The translations under genes were made by a program, and so were the position numbers. Positions 19,401 through 28,375 of a stretch of DNA of 64,000 nt are shown one piece after another. Positions within the stretch are counted from its first letter, which is position 1, and each line of letters opens with the position of its first letter. The notes under the pieces were generated by a model, which saw only the letters and a program-made list of their open reading frames with translations, did not search any database and was not told where the DNA came from. This stretch comes from Pseudofrankia inefficax (lineage in GTDB: Bacteria > Actinomycetota > Actinomycetes > Frankiales > Frankiaceae). The stretch spans positions 6,944,001 through 7,008,000 of the forward strand of contig NC_014666.1 of assembly GCF_000166135.1 (NCBI RefSeq), given 5' to 3'.

Positions 19401-20394
19401 GCAGACCGACCGGGCCTGGTACCGGTACGGCGGCCTGGTCAACCCGCCACCCGAGCTGACCGCGATCACCAAGGACATGACGCTGCGCGAGCAGCCGCTG
19501 CCCGACCAGGCCGAGTGGGAGACCGCGGGCGAACGGGCCCAGGCTCTCTTCGGGGTGCGGCCACCGGCCCTGCGCCGGGGCCGGCTGCTGCGCGCCTTCA
19601 CCGAGGAGCTGGTCGCCAAGGCCGAGCCCCGCCGGGCGCCTAGCCAGGAGCTGGTCGGCGCCCTGGAGGCACGCGCGTTCGAGCTCGGTCTCGACCTGCG
19701 CACCGGGACAGCCGCGGCCGGGCGCAGCGCCGGCGGCACGACCGAAGGCCGGCTGCGGACCGCGCGGGCCGCTCGCGACCTGCTCTCGGCGCTGGACGAC
19801 CCGAAGGCCGGACCGCAGATCGTCGAGCGCCTCGCGCGGGCCGACCTCGCCGGCTCGCCGAAGCGGCTGCTGGTCAGTATGAGCCACGCCAGCGAGGTCG
19901 CTGCGGCGATCAGGGCCGCGCCTTGGGACGAGACGTTTGGCGTCATCGCCGGCCTACCCGAGCCGTACAAGGCCGAGGCGCAGGAGATCCTCGGCCGGAT
20001 CCAGGCCGCCGGCGCCGCCGACGAGGTGATCAACCCGCTCGCCGCGGTGCTCGGCAACGCCCGCGCCGAGGCGACCGCCCTGCTCCGCCGCGCCACCCAG
20101 GCGGCCGTCGCCCCCGTCGCGCCGAAGCCGCCCATCACCGGGCCGCCGCCGGTCGGCGTTCCGGTCGTCCCTGGTCCCCGGCCAACCGCCGGGAGTGTTC
20201 CGATCACGATCCCCGGACCTGGCCCGGGCCTCGCCGCGGGGGGAAACGCCGGCTCAGGTGGCGTCACGGGAGCCGGGGCTCCGCGGCACTGGCAGGTCCG
20301 CGCTAGTGACCTGGACGAGGCACTCGCCGAGCTGCGTGCCCACATCGGCGACCGGCCGGGCCAGATCGAGATCGTCTGGCGGCCGGAGCGGTGA
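16453..20394 (+). CDS. pglY: PglY: large P-loop ATPase (BREX type 2)
   Basis: About 1313 residues. The Walker A motif GSFGSGKS is at 76-83, and a Walker B-like AVILFLDELILWL follows near residue 275. PglY is the type 2 counterpart of BrxC, a multidomain ATPase needed for both defence and methylation. The C-terminus is a Gly/Pro-rich linker (about 1220-1280) followed by a short folded end (LRAHIGDRPGQIEIVW). ATG 16453 follows AGAGGTG. The frame is open further upstream, into the pglX end, but has no credible start there. The sequence GCATGACCAG occurs twice, at 16431 and 16451; only the second copy is in frame. The stop overlaps pglZ by four bases. Confidence 0.93.
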   Translation: MTSPSPLPLLREVIDIPERTSDSDFVLKLTEGVTDAAATMRDYVLTDRLVGNFDEALGLIAQAASTGASKGVYLHGSFGSGKSHFMAVLHALLRGEPAARSFDDRLTDVLGKHDADLAGKKFLLVPFHMLGAKSIEQRVLGGYADQLRAMHPDAPIPAVHRAEALLDEARNVRARVGDATFLVELNHAGSGSGDEDDWGDDASWTAAELDAALAPGAQDTAIRRQLVSDLLSTWFANTFRDLREDAEGFVSLDAGLTEIARHAKDLGYDAVILFLDELILWLANNMGDQAFVSREVQKVTNFVEGGLGARPVPIVSFIARQRDLRELVGEQVAGDVRLSFLDVLTLADGRFDKIILEDRNLPLIANRRLLKPLNADAGKAIEKAFETTAKVRAEVWETMLGGSAQIGADRDAFRLSYPFSPAFMETLVHVSSALQRNRTALKLMRQLLVDHRDDLRLGQVVPLGDLWDVITRGADTPFTDVLKAEFDAAQKLYARRLRPYLLDAEGLDEDALAQVRRARATGAAVDPTLATKVRRFTADDRLVKTLLLSALAPSVPALHNLTPRRLSALNHGSITSPIPGGEAGQVGKKVERWAGQFGEIKYLPVEGGDPGVGLELVGVEVEGILNSAVGYDSAGNRRALIRRLLVEELGVTVTGDAYGDKLDLVWRGSKRTAEVIFGSVRGAELRDDQLAPVDPESWRLVVDYPFDDAGEPPVNARARVERLRGAGVQHRTVCWIPADFTAARLADLGMLVRLDHLLAGGGHRFDSHAQHLSADDRQRARSVLKSRYDALLTKTRTTLRSAYGLTSKDEHDVTADFNDHLRSLWPGLNPTLPLGASFREAARRLAGDLLADQFPGHPDLDPDQTGVPVKLADLKLVLGYVTKAAESDGGSVEVARGDRGPVRRIAPALGLGVMHEVRFELGREWVDHFTRRAGQAAADGGPGSAGSGADELRVVDLLRWIDEPKPRGLDDNVAHLVVAAFAEQTDRAWYRYGGLVNPPPELTAITKDMTLREQPLPDQAEWETAGERAQALFGVRPPALRRGRLLRAFTEELVAKAEPRRAPSQELVGALEARAFELGLDLRTGTAAAGRSAGGTTEGRLRTARAARDLLSALDDPKAGPQIVERLARADLAGSPKRLLVSMSHASEVAAAIRAAPWDETFGVIAGLPEPYKAEAQEILGRIQAAGAADEVINPLAAVLGNARAEATALLRRATQAAVAPVAPKPPITGPPPVGVPVVPGPRPTAGSVPITIPGPGPGLAAGGNAGSGGVTGAGAPRHWQVRASDLDEALAELRAHIGDRPGQIEIVWRPER

Positions 20395-23300
20395 CCGTCC
20401 TGTCGCCCACGACGAGCCCCGCTAGCGCGGGCGTGCCCCGGGTGACCCCGGCTGTGGTGCTCGGCCGGGTCGCCCGGCTGCGGCGCTCCGCCGCCAGCAA
20501 CCACAGCTCGCAGCCGCAGGTCCTGCTGGTGCGCGCCCAGCCGGACTGGCCCGCGCCTGTCGATCTGGCCGTCGCCGGCCGGCCGGTGCGAGTGGTGCCC
20601 TGCGTCTCGCCGCTCGCCGTGCTCGAGGAGGTCACCCGCTGGGCCCGCGAGCCCGTCGAGGACGGCTGGCTCGTGCTGCTCACGGACGCCGACGAGGAGC
20701 GGCTGGGTGACACCGTGCTCGCGCAGGTCTACCGGCAGCGGGTCGACGTGATCGAGCCGTGGGCTGCCGTTCTGGAGGACTTCGGCGCCACGCAGGCCGA
20801 TCCGCGGCTGCACGCGCCCGAGTACCGCTGGGTTGCCCAGGCGCTGCTGGAGGCACGGCCACCGGCCGGCTGGCCGCGCCGGCCCAGCGGCCTAATCAGC
20901 CGCGAGGACGCGCTCGCGGAGCTCGCCGTCGTCCGGCTTGGCCTAACCGAGTTTGGCCTCGGCGCCGCCGATCTCGACATCGCCACCCTGTTGCGCTGGA
21001 CGGCCGTTCCCGGCGCGATCGAGGCGTTCCGGCGGCTCGGCGACGACGAGCGCGCCGGCATCACCGGCTACCTCGGCGACCGCACTGGCCGCGCGGGCCG
21101 GGCCTTGTTCACCCTCGTCGCCGCTGGCAACGGCGAGCAGGCGCTCGCCCTCGGCCTCGTCTGTGACTGCCTCTGGCCACGGCGCGACCCGGACGGCTCC
21201 CCACTGCCGGGCACCGGCGACGCCGCCGCCGTCGAGCGGGCCAAGGTCCGCGTGGAGCGTTACTTCGGCGACGCCCGACTCGACGAGGCAGCCATGCGCG
21301 CGTTCGCCGACGCCACTCGAGAGGTCGTCGCGACCGCGCTGACACAGTCCCGCTCGGGCGCGGGCCGGCTCGGGCTCGACAGCGGGGCGACATCGTTCAC
21401 CCTGCACCCGGACGACGAACTCCCAGCCCTGCTCGACACCGCCGAGCGGCTGCTCGACGAGCTCGACGGACGAGCCGCCGGCGCCGTGAGTGACATCCTG
21501 CGGGCTGGGTTCCAGCATCGGCTATCGCTCCTCGCGACGACAGTTCGCGACTTCCTCGCGGCCGCGGAGTCCGGAGTCGACCGCGCACTTCTCGCGACTG
21601 CCGCACGCGACGTCGTGACCGCCGTCGTCTCGCTGCGCGCACACTCGCTGGCGAACGTCCAACGCGCCGAGGTCGAACGGGCCCTGATGGCGGCGCGGGT
21701 CGTCGGCTGGCTCGCCGTTCAGCCGACCGGTTCGCTCGGCGACAGCCAGGTCGGCGCGGCACGCGCAGGCGGGGACCGACCGGGCAAGCCGACGACGCTG
21801 CCTGCAGCCCTCGACGCTCACCTGGACGACTCGGCCTGGGTCGACGTCGCGCTCAGCCACCTGGCGGGCGGCGAGCTGGCACCCGCCATCGGCACGGCGT
21901 ACGGCGACCTGTACCGGGTCGCGGCCCGGCGGCGGCGCGCCCTCGACGCGTCCTTCGCACGGCTGCTCGCCGACTGGGCGGCCGGGCCGTCCCGGCCAGA
22001 CGGGCCGCTGCTCGTCGAGGAGGTCCTCGACCGGGTCGTCGCGCCAGTCATAACCGCCCGCGGCGGCGGCCGGGCGCTGCTGGTCGTGCTCGACGGGATG
22101 AGTGCTGCCGTCGCTGCCCAGTTGGCCGCCGAGCTGCGCCGCGACCGCTGGGAAGAGTGCGACCCGCTCGGCGTCGATTGGGGCGACACCGCAGGTGAGC
22201 CAGCCGGCGCCGCCCGGCGGCGAGCCGCGGTCGCCGTGCTGCCGACCGTCACCGCCACGTCGCGGACGTCGCTGCTCGTAGGTCAGCTGGTCACCGGCGA
22301 CAAGACAAAGGAGAAGGCCGCCTTCGACGGCCACCCACGCTGGGGACGGCGGCCCGCCCGCCTGTTTCACCATTCCGACCTCGACGGCGCGCCCGGCGCC
22401 CCGCTCGACCAGGACCTCACCGAAGCGCTGACCTCCGAGACCCCGCTGGTCGCCGTCGTGATCAATACGGTCGACGACACCCTCGACAAGGGCCGGCAGC
22501 GCGACGACGGCGGCTGGAGCCTGGCCGACGTCGGCAAGCTGCGCGCGGTGCTGGCCTACGCGCGCACGGCCGGCCGAGTCGTCATCCTGACCAGCGACCA
22601 CGGGCACGTCGTCGACCACCGGGCCACGGGGCTGGCCGCCGACGACGCCGTCTCGGCACGGCATCGAGTCCCGGCGGCCGGCATCGTCGCGGCCGGCGAC
22701 GGCGAGGTGGTGCTCGCCGGGCCGCGGGTGCTAGCGCCCGGCGGCCAGATCGTCGCTCTCTGGGATCCCGCGCTGCACTATCTGGGCCGCAAGGGCGGCT
22801 ACCACGGCGGCGCGTCGCCGGCCGAGGTGACCGTCCCGGTGCTGGCCTTCCTGCCGTTCCGGCTGTCGACAACGTCCGCGAGCCGCGACCTGCCAGTCGG
22901 CTGGCGACCGCTGGCTGACCAGCGCCCGCGCTGGTGGTCCCTGGAGACGCCCGATCTGCTCGCCGGCCTCGGTGGTGGCGACACCGCCGTGGTCAGTCCC
23001 CGCAGCAGCGGCAGCGCCGCCGACCTGGCCGAGGGGACGGCGCTTCTCCCGCGTAAGCGCCGACGGGCCGCAGACGAGCAGACCGGACCGGCGCTGTTCG
23101 ACCTGCCCCAGCAGACCGACGGTGCGGGCGGGCCGGTCGCCGCCCCCGGGGCGCCGGACAGCGGCACGGTGGCCGCACATGCTGCGCCGACCGAGGGTCA
23201 GGAGGGCACAGTAGACGTCATCGTCGCCGGGTTGTTGCGCTCGGAGCTGTTCCGGTCCCAGCTCGAAGGGCTGGCCCGGAAGGTGCCGGCGGAGAAAGTC

Positions 23301-23522
23301 GAGGCCGCGGTACGAGCGCTACTGAACGCGAACGGCACCCTGGCGACGAGTGTCGTCGCCGAGCGAGCCGGTGAGCTACCGCGGCGGGCCGGCGGCTTCG
23401 CCGTCAACCTGCGGCGCCTTTTCAACATCGACAACTACCCTGTGCTGGAGGAACTCGACGACGGTTACACCCTGCGGCTCAATCTCGACCTGCTGCGTGC
23501 CCAGTTCGAGCTGAGCGCGTGA
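20391..23522 (+). CDS. pglZ: PglZ: alkaline-phosphatase-superfamily protein (BREX type 2)
   Basis: 1043 residues, starting at GTG 20391 in a GTGA overlap with the pglY stop, so the two are translationally coupled. The PglZ domain spans about 560-850. LLVVLDGMS near 566-574 supplies a metal-binding Asp, and TSDHGHVVDH (Asp736, His737, His739) supplies the other ligands of the alkaline-phosphatase fold. SRTSLL, between them, occupies the place of the nucleophile region. PglZ is a hallmark of all BREX types, and its structural fold suggests metal-dependent phosphoester chemistry. A low-complexity linker (about 855-930) precedes a C-terminal helical domain (VDVIVAGLLRSELF...). A 52-nt gap separates it from brxD. 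Confidence 0.94.
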   Translation: MTVLSPTTSPASAGVPRVTPAVVLGRVARLRRSAASNHSSQPQVLLVRAQPDWPAPVDLAVAGRPVRVVPCVSPLAVLEEVTRWAREPVEDGWLVLLTDADEERLGDTVLAQVYRQRVDVIEPWAAVLEDFGATQADPRLHAPEYRWVAQALLEARPPAGWPRRPSGLISREDALAELAVVRLGLTEFGLGAADLDIATLLRWTAVPGAIEAFRRLGDDERAGITGYLGDRTGRAGRALFTLVAAGNGEQALALGLVCDCLWPRRDPDGSPLPGTGDAAAVERAKVRVERYFGDARLDEAAMRAFADATREVVATALTQSRSGAGRLGLDSGATSFTLHPDDELPALLDTAERLLDELDGRAAGAVSDILRAGFQHRLSLLATTVRDFLAAAESGVDRALLATAARDVVTAVVSLRAHSLANVQRAEVERALMAARVVGWLAVQPTGSLGDSQVGAARAGGDRPGKPTTLPAALDAHLDDSAWVDVALSHLAGGELAPAIGTAYGDLYRVAARRRRALDASFARLLADWAAGPSRPDGPLLVEEVLDRVVAPVITARGGGRALLVVLDGMSAAVAAQLAAELRRDRWEECDPLGVDWGDTAGEPAGAARRRAAVAVLPTVTATSRTSLLVGQLVTGDKTKEKAAFDGHPRWGRRPARLFHHSDLDGAPGAPLDQDLTEALTSETPLVAVVINTVDDTLDKGRQRDDGGWSLADVGKLRAVLAYARTAGRVVILTSDHGHVVDHRATGLAADDAVSARHRVPAAGIVAAGDGEVVLAGPRVLAPGGQIVALWDPALHYLGRKGGYHGGASPAEVTVPVLAFLPFRLSTTSASRDLPVGWRPLADQRPRWWSLETPDLLAGLGGGDTAVVSPRSSGSAADLAEGTALLPRKRRRAADEQTGPALFDLPQQTDGAGGPVAAPGAPDSGTVAAHAAPTEGQEGTVDVIVAGLLRSELFRSQLEGLARKVPAEKVEAAVRALLNANGTLATSVVAERAGELPRRAGGFAVNLRRLFNIDNYPVLEELDDGYTLRLNLDLLRAQFELSA

Positions 23523-23574
23523 CCGACGCGGCTAACGCGGCGCGGGCGGGATACGCGACGACGGGGAGGCGGGC

Positions 23575-24912
23575 GTGAGTGGCGAGATTGACGTCAGCGC
23601 CGCCCGGCGGCGGGACGTGCTCGACGCGCTGCGACGCGGGGCCGTGCCCGCGGCCGGGCTGGACCTGCTTGCGGTTGGGCTGGACCGGTTCGAGCGGGCG
23701 GCCGCCGAGGACATCGCGGCGGTTGCTGCCGGCGGCTCAGTGTTCAAGGCGGTCCGTGGCGAGTACGGCTCCGGGAAGACGTTCTTCACCCGCTGGCTCG
23801 CCGAGCGTGCCAAGAAGGCCGGCCTTGCCACCGCCGAGGTGCAGATCTCGGAGAACGAGACCCCGCTACACAAGCTGGAGACCGTCTACCGTCGGCTCAC
23901 CGAACGGCTGACTACAGCGACCTTCCCGCCAAGCGCGCTGCGCCAGGTTGTCGACGGCTGGTTCTACGCGCTGGAAGAGGACGTTCTCGCCGCCGACGAC
24001 AAGGCCGGTGATGACGCTGAGGCGCTCGACCGGGCCGTCGACGAGCTGGTCGACCGGCGACTCGCCGAGGTCGGCCGCACGGCGCCGGCATTCGCCGCGG
24101 CGCTACGTGGCTACCGGGCTGCGCTCGCGGCCGGTGACGAGGCGACCGCGGCGGCCGTGCTCGCCTGGCTCGGCGGGCAGCCGCACGTCTCGGCGAGCGC
24201 TCGCAGGTCCGCCGGGGTGCGCGGGGACCTGGACCATTTCGGCGCGCTCGGCTTCCTGCAGGGACTGCTGGTCGTCCTGCGTGACAGCGGCTTCCGCGGC
24301 CTGCTCGTCGTCCTCGACGAGGTCGAGACCTTGCAACGAGTCCGATCCGACGCGCGAGACAAGGCGCTGAACGCGCTGCGGCAGCTCATCGACGAGGTTC
24401 ACAGCGGCCGGTTCCCCGGGCTGTTCCTCGTCATCACCGGGACGCCGGCCTTCTACGACGGCCCGCAGGGTGTGCAGCGGCTGACGCCGCTCGCGCAGCG
24501 GCTGGCGACCGACTTCACCGCCAACCCAAAGTTCGACAACCCGCGGGCGGTGCAGCTGCGGCTCGCTGGGTTCACCGAGGCGTCGCTCGTGGAGCTCGGC
24601 GGGCGGGTCCGCGGCCTGTACGTGGCCGGAACGTCGAGCGGTGCGGCCGGACGGATAGGGGACTTGGTCGACGATGCCTATCTCGGAGAGCTCGCCGGGG
24701 CCGTGGCCGGACGGCTCGGCGGGAAGGTCGGCGTCGCGCCGCGGCTCTTTTTGAAGAAGCTCGTCGGCGACGTCCTCGACAGGGTCGACCAGTTCGACGA
24801 CTTCGACCCGCGTCGCGACTACCCGCTGACCATCAACTCGGCCGAGATGAGCGATCTAGAGCGCAACGCCGCCGCCAATCGGGCCGACGACATCGACCTG
24901 GACCTCGGGTGA
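23575..24912 (+). CDS. brxD: BrxD: BREX ATP-binding protein
   Basis: 445 residues. The Walker A motif GEYGSGKT is at 62-69 and the Walker B-like LLVVLDEVETL near 243-253. The opening segment (ARRRDVLDALRRGAVPAAGLD) matches the BREX ATP-binding family typical of type 2 and related systems. GTG 23575 follows GGGGAGG at 23562-23568. The TGA stop overlaps the GTG of brxHI. Its exact role in defence is not established; an AAA-type ATPase acting with the helicase is the common view. Confidence 0.92.
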   Translation: MSGEIDVSAARRRDVLDALRRGAVPAAGLDLLAVGLDRFERAAAEDIAAVAAGGSVFKAVRGEYGSGKTFFTRWLAERAKKAGLATAEVQISENETPLHKLETVYRRLTERLTTATFPPSALRQVVDGWFYALEEDVLAADDKAGDDAEALDRAVDELVDRRLAEVGRTAPAFAAALRGYRAALAAGDEATAAAVLAWLGGQPHVSASARRSAGVRGDLDHFGALGFLQGLLVVLRDSGFRGLLVVLDEVETLQRVRSDARDKALNALRQLIDEVHSGRFPGLFLVITGTPAFYDGPQGVQRLTPLAQRLATDFTANPKFDNPRAVQLRLAGFTEASLVELGGRVRGLYVAGTSSGAAGRIGDLVDDAYLGELAGAVAGRLGGKVGVAPRLFLKKLVGDVLDRVDQFDDFDPRRDYPLTINSAEMSDLERNAAANRADDIDLDLG

Positions 24913-27263
24913 CCGAACCTGTCCCGCTAGCATCTGCCGGCGGTACGGAGTCCGCCGACCTGCTGCATCCGGTGGTGCTACACCACATCGTGAACACGCT
25001 GCAGTGGCCGGGACTGCGGCCGTTGCAGGAGGCGGCAGTGGAGCCGCTGCTCGCCGGGGCGGACGCGTTGCTGCTCGCCCCGACAGCCGGCGGGAAGACC
25101 GAAGCCGCGGCGTTCCCGGTGCTGTCTCGGATGGCGTCGGAGAACTGGCAGGGAACGTCCGTTCTGTACCTGTGTCCGCTGAAGGCGCTGCTCAACAACC
25201 TTGCGCCGCGTCTAGAGTCCTACACCGGTTGGCTCGGCCGACGCGCCGCCGTCTGGCACGGGGACGTTACCGAAAGCCGCCGCAACCGGATCCGCCGCGA
25301 ACGCCCCGATGTCCTGCTGACCACGCCTGAGTCGCTGGAGGCGATGCTGGTCAGTGTCCGCACGGACCATCGTGGCTTCTTCGTCGGCGTGCGCACGATC
25401 GTCGTCGATGAGGTGCACGCGTTCGCTGGCGACGACCGTGGCTGGCACCTGCTCGCCGTCCTCGAACGCCTGCGCCGCATCGTCGCCGCCGAGCGGACCG
25501 CCATCAACGATCTTTGCGTTCCGCGGAACGGCGTGGTCGCCTGCGAGCAGCCCGCCCAGCCAGCCGGCTCAGGTCACGGCGCGGGCCTGGCCGAGGAGCG
25601 GCCAGCCGGCGCCGCTCCCCCTGAGCTGCAGGTCATTGGCCTGTCCGCGACGGTCGGGAACCCGGAGGAGCTGCTGCGCTGGCTGCAAGGCTCCCGCGTC
25701 GGACGCCGGCCAGCGAGGGTCATCGCCCCCGACCTGCCGACCGCCCAGGCCGTGCCGCTGCCCACCGCACCGCCAGTCGCCTCGCCGCCGGACCTCGCGA
25801 CTTCCGGCGCTGCCACACGAGCCGCGCCGCCGGCCGGCGACATCGAGCTGGACTACGTCGGCTCGGTCTCGAACGCGGCCAAGGTACTCGCGGCGCTGCA
25901 CCAGGGCGAGAAACGACTCGTCTTCTGCGACTCCAAGAAGATTGTCGAGGAGCTGGGCCAGGCGTTGCGCTCGCTCGGCGTGACGACATTTCTCTCGCAT
26001 GCATCGCTGTCGGTCGACGAACGGCGCCGCTCGGAGGAAGCGTTCGCGCAGGCCCGCAACTGTGTGATCGTCTCGACGAGCACGCTGGAGCTAGGCATCG
26101 ACGTAGGCGACCTCGACCGCGTCATCCAGATCAACGCCCCAGGCACGGTCGCCTCGTTCCTACAACGCCTCGGACGCACCGGACGGCGTCCAGGGACCCT
26201 GCGCAACTGTCTGTTCCTCGCCCTGTCCGAGAGCGCCCTCGTCCACGCCGCCGGACTACTGCTTCTCTGGGGTCGCGGCTGGGTCGAGCCGGTCGTCCCC
26301 CCTCCGGAACCACGCCACATCGTCGCCCAGCAGCTCCTCGCCTACTGCCTGCAGGAAGGCCGGATCGGTGACCAGACGTGGGTCGACGAGTGGAATGGCC
26401 TCGCTCCATTCGACCGATCTGCCGAGCCGATCGTTCGTCATCTCGTGCGTATGGGCCACCTGGACTCCGACGGCGGCATGCTGTTCGTCGGCCCCGAGGC
26501 CGAACGAAGGTTCGGCCACCGCCACTTTTCCGAGCTGACCGCGGTCTTCACCGCTGCACCGGAGTTCACCGTCCTGTCCGGCCGCGACGAGATCGGCCGG
26601 ACCGACCCCGTCCTGCTCACTGACGAGGTCGAGGGCCCGCGCATGCTTTTGCTCGCCGGCCGAAGTTGGCGCGTCACCTACATCGACTGGAAACGCCGCC
26701 GCTGCTTCGTCGAGCCCGCCGAACGCGGCGGCCGGGCACGATGGTTGACCTCCGGCGATGTAGCCATGTCCTTCGACATGACCAGGGCGATGCGCGAGGT
26801 CCTCCTCGGTGCCGACCCACCAGTTCCGCTCACGCGCCGGGCCCAGGAACGGCTCGCGACCATCCGCGATAGCCATCTCGACGTCGTTCACCCTGGCGGA
26901 ACGGTGATCGTCCGTACCGACGACCTGACGGACATCCGCTGGTGGACCTGGGCTGGAGAACGCGCGAACCGCACCCTGACCGCGAGCCTCGGGGATTTGG
27001 CCGACTCCCTCCAAACCCCGACCGCTGCCTACCTTCGCTTGCGCACCGATCTGACCCCGGAGATGTGGAAGACCGCGACGGCGGACCTCGAGTCCCGCCT
27101 CTGCCTTCCGCACGTCACCGATGAGGCCCTGGCCGGCCTGAAGTTCAACACCGCGCTCCCACCGCGCCTGGCCGAAGCCACCCTCGCCACCCGCCTCGCG
27201 GACCTTCCCTCCGCGTCCACAGTCCTCCGACAACCCGTCCGCTTTACCTTCTTGCAAGCCTGA
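24909..27263 (+). CDS. brxHI: BrxHI: DEAD/DEAH-type helicase of BREX type 2
   Basis: 784 residues from GTG 24909, overlapping the brxD stop (GTGA). Superfamily 2 motifs appear in order: APTAGGKT (57-64), DEVH (167-170), LSATVG (SAT at 246-248) and RLGRTGRR (~420). The C-terminal ~350 residues resemble the accessory part of Lhr-like helicases. Motif spacing is stretched between DEVH and SAT by a Pro/Ala-rich insert (EQPAQPAGSGHG). It is the last gene of the cassette and completes the type 2 set pglW, X, Y, Z, brxD, brxHI. Confidence 0.92.
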   Translation: MTEPVPLASAGGTESADLLHPVVLHHIVNTLQWPGLRPLQEAAVEPLLAGADALLLAPTAGGKTEAAAFPVLSRMASENWQGTSVLYLCPLKALLNNLAPRLESYTGWLGRRAAVWHGDVTESRRNRIRRERPDVLLTTPESLEAMLVSVRTDHRGFFVGVRTIVVDEVHAFAGDDRGWHLLAVLERLRRIVAAERTAINDLCVPRNGVVACEQPAQPAGSGHGAGLAEERPAGAAPPELQVIGLSATVGNPEELLRWLQGSRVGRRPARVIAPDLPTAQAVPLPTAPPVASPPDLATSGAATRAAPPAGDIELDYVGSVSNAAKVLAALHQGEKRLVFCDSKKIVEELGQALRSLGVTTFLSHASLSVDERRRSEEAFAQARNCVIVSTSTLELGIDVGDLDRVIQINAPGTVASFLQRLGRTGRRPGTLRNCLFLALSESALVHAAGLLLLWGRGWVEPVVPPPEPRHIVAQQLLAYCLQEGRIGDQTWVDEWNGLAPFDRSAEPIVRHLVRMGHLDSDGGMLFVGPEAERRFGHRHFSELTAVFTAAPEFTVLSGRDEIGRTDPVLLTDEVEGPRMLLLAGRSWRVTYIDWKRRRCFVEPAERGGRARWLTSGDVAMSFDMTRAMREVLLGADPPVPLTRRAQERLATIRDSHLDVVHPGGTVIVRTDDLTDIRWWTWAGERANRTLTASLGDLADSLQTPTAAYLRLRTDLTPEMWKTATADLESRLCLPHVTDEALAGLKFNTALPPRLAEATLATRLADLPSASTVLRQPVRFTFLQA

Positions 27264-27285
27264 CCGCCAGGGGCCTATCGGCGGT
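27263..27285 (+). terminator. weak hairpin at the end of the BREX operon
   Basis: ACCGCC (27263-27268) pairs with GGCGGT (27280-27285) directly after the brxHI stop. There is no T run, as is common for actinomycete terminators. A convergent gene ends ~95 nt further on. Confidence 0.35.
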
Positions 27286-27378
27286 GGTCATGGATTCCCC
27301 GGCTGCGTGCTCCGCCTGGGCGGCACTCCCGGTGATCGCGTTCACATCCACCCGCCGGTGCAGGCTCCGCTGCTCGTG

Positions 27379-27798
27379 CTAACTCGAAGTTGTGAGCGCG
27401 TCCAGCAGTTGGCGAAGAGTCTTGCCGCTAGCGTCGTGCGTCCAGTTCTTGTTTCCGTCGATCTGCGAGCCGACATTCTCTCTGAGCGCGGGTGACGGCC
27501 CGAGGAACGTGCGGCCGTCGGGTAGCTGAGTCCAGCCGTCCGCGGTCACTACTGCGTGGTAGATCGTGCCGCTTCGCTTGCGGACATGCGTCAATCGGTC
27601 CCCGGGCTTCACGAGTCCGGCGTCCACGAGCTTCGCAAGATTGCCAGGCCGACGAGCCGTCGTCGACTCGTCGGCCGCCGCCGGACCGGAGAACCCCAGG
27701 ATGCGGCGCAGGACATCATTCGGGGTGTCGACGAAGGGTACGGCCTGATCTTGAAGGCGCTTGAAGACCTGCTCGTCGACCTCGATCTGCGGGACCAT
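27379..27798 (-). CDS. RAMA/DUF4357-like modified-DNA reader protein
   Basis: About 139 residues. The N-terminus (IEVDEQVFKRLQDQAVPFVD, then TPNDVLRRILG) is the short segment often found before RAMA domains. The C-terminal half reads LVDAGLVKPGDRL, then a beta hairpin with VVTADGWTQLPDGRTFLGPS and SQIDGNKNW, the pattern of the RAMA domain. That domain is predicted in restriction systems to recognise modified bases in DNA. ATG 27798 has GGAG 6 nt upstream; ATG 27810 is an alternative. The gene converges on brxHI. A reader of methylated DNA next to the PglX methylase suggests it senses BREX methylation or binds modified phage DNA (inference). Confidence 0.7.
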   Translation of the reverse strand: MVPQIEVDEQVFKRLQDQAVPFVDTPNDVLRRILGFSGPAAADESTTARRPGNLAKLVDAGLVKPGDRLTHVRKRSGTIYHAVVTADGWTQLPDGRTFLGPSPALRENVGSQIDGNKNWTHDASGKTLRQLLDALTTSS

Positions 27799-27810
27799 GC
27801 TTGACTCCAT

Positions 27811-28375
27811 CCTCCCATGTCGTTGCACTTTAAGTCTGCGAGACATGAAGTTGAAAGTCAAGGGCGGGGCGATCACACCGCAGACGGCAGGGTGTGCGTC
27901 GGATGGCCACTAGAACCAGTGGTAAGCCGGTCGACCAACCGCACGGCGGGGTCACGCCCGACGGTGTCGTGCATGGTCCGGAGGTCGCCGTCGGCGTCGC
28001 CGGTCTGGGTGAGTGAGCTTGATCGGACAACCCGCATGATCCGGACCCGGAGTCCTCGTGTCAGGGTGCCACCACACCGCGCGTCGAGACGTCGGTACGA
28101 CGTCCGCCAGACGGCGGAAACGCGCAGGTCAGGCGTCCGCAAGACCGCTGAAGGACGGCGCTCTGGCTCCGGGATATCGGGCCGGCGCCGGCCGCCGGCC
28201 GCACCGTCCGCGGTTGTGGGGCTTCCCGAAGACTGGCCCAGCGCTGGGGCTCTGGCGGCGCACCTCATCCCACTCGATGCCTTACTGCGCTCCGTCGAAA
28301 ATTTCGGCGCGTTGCTCATCGCTCAGCAGTCGCGCCGATCCGGGCCGCGTTGGCACTCCCGCAGGCGCCCCGGCC
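27811..28375. other. intergenic stretch with a short direct repeat
   Basis: No supported gene. An imperfect 33-bp direct repeat occupies 28101-28133 and 28134-28166, each unit beginning CGTCCGC. If translated on the + strand it gives VRQTAETRRSG and VRKTAEGRRSG, but no start or family supports a protein. Confidence 0.35.

Noticed and set aside
17431-19887. Long open frame on the minus strand across pglY
   Set aside because: It mirrors a clearly coding + strand gene with Walker motifs; the antisense product is Arg/Gly/Leu-rich with no family. Such frames are normal in high-GC DNA.
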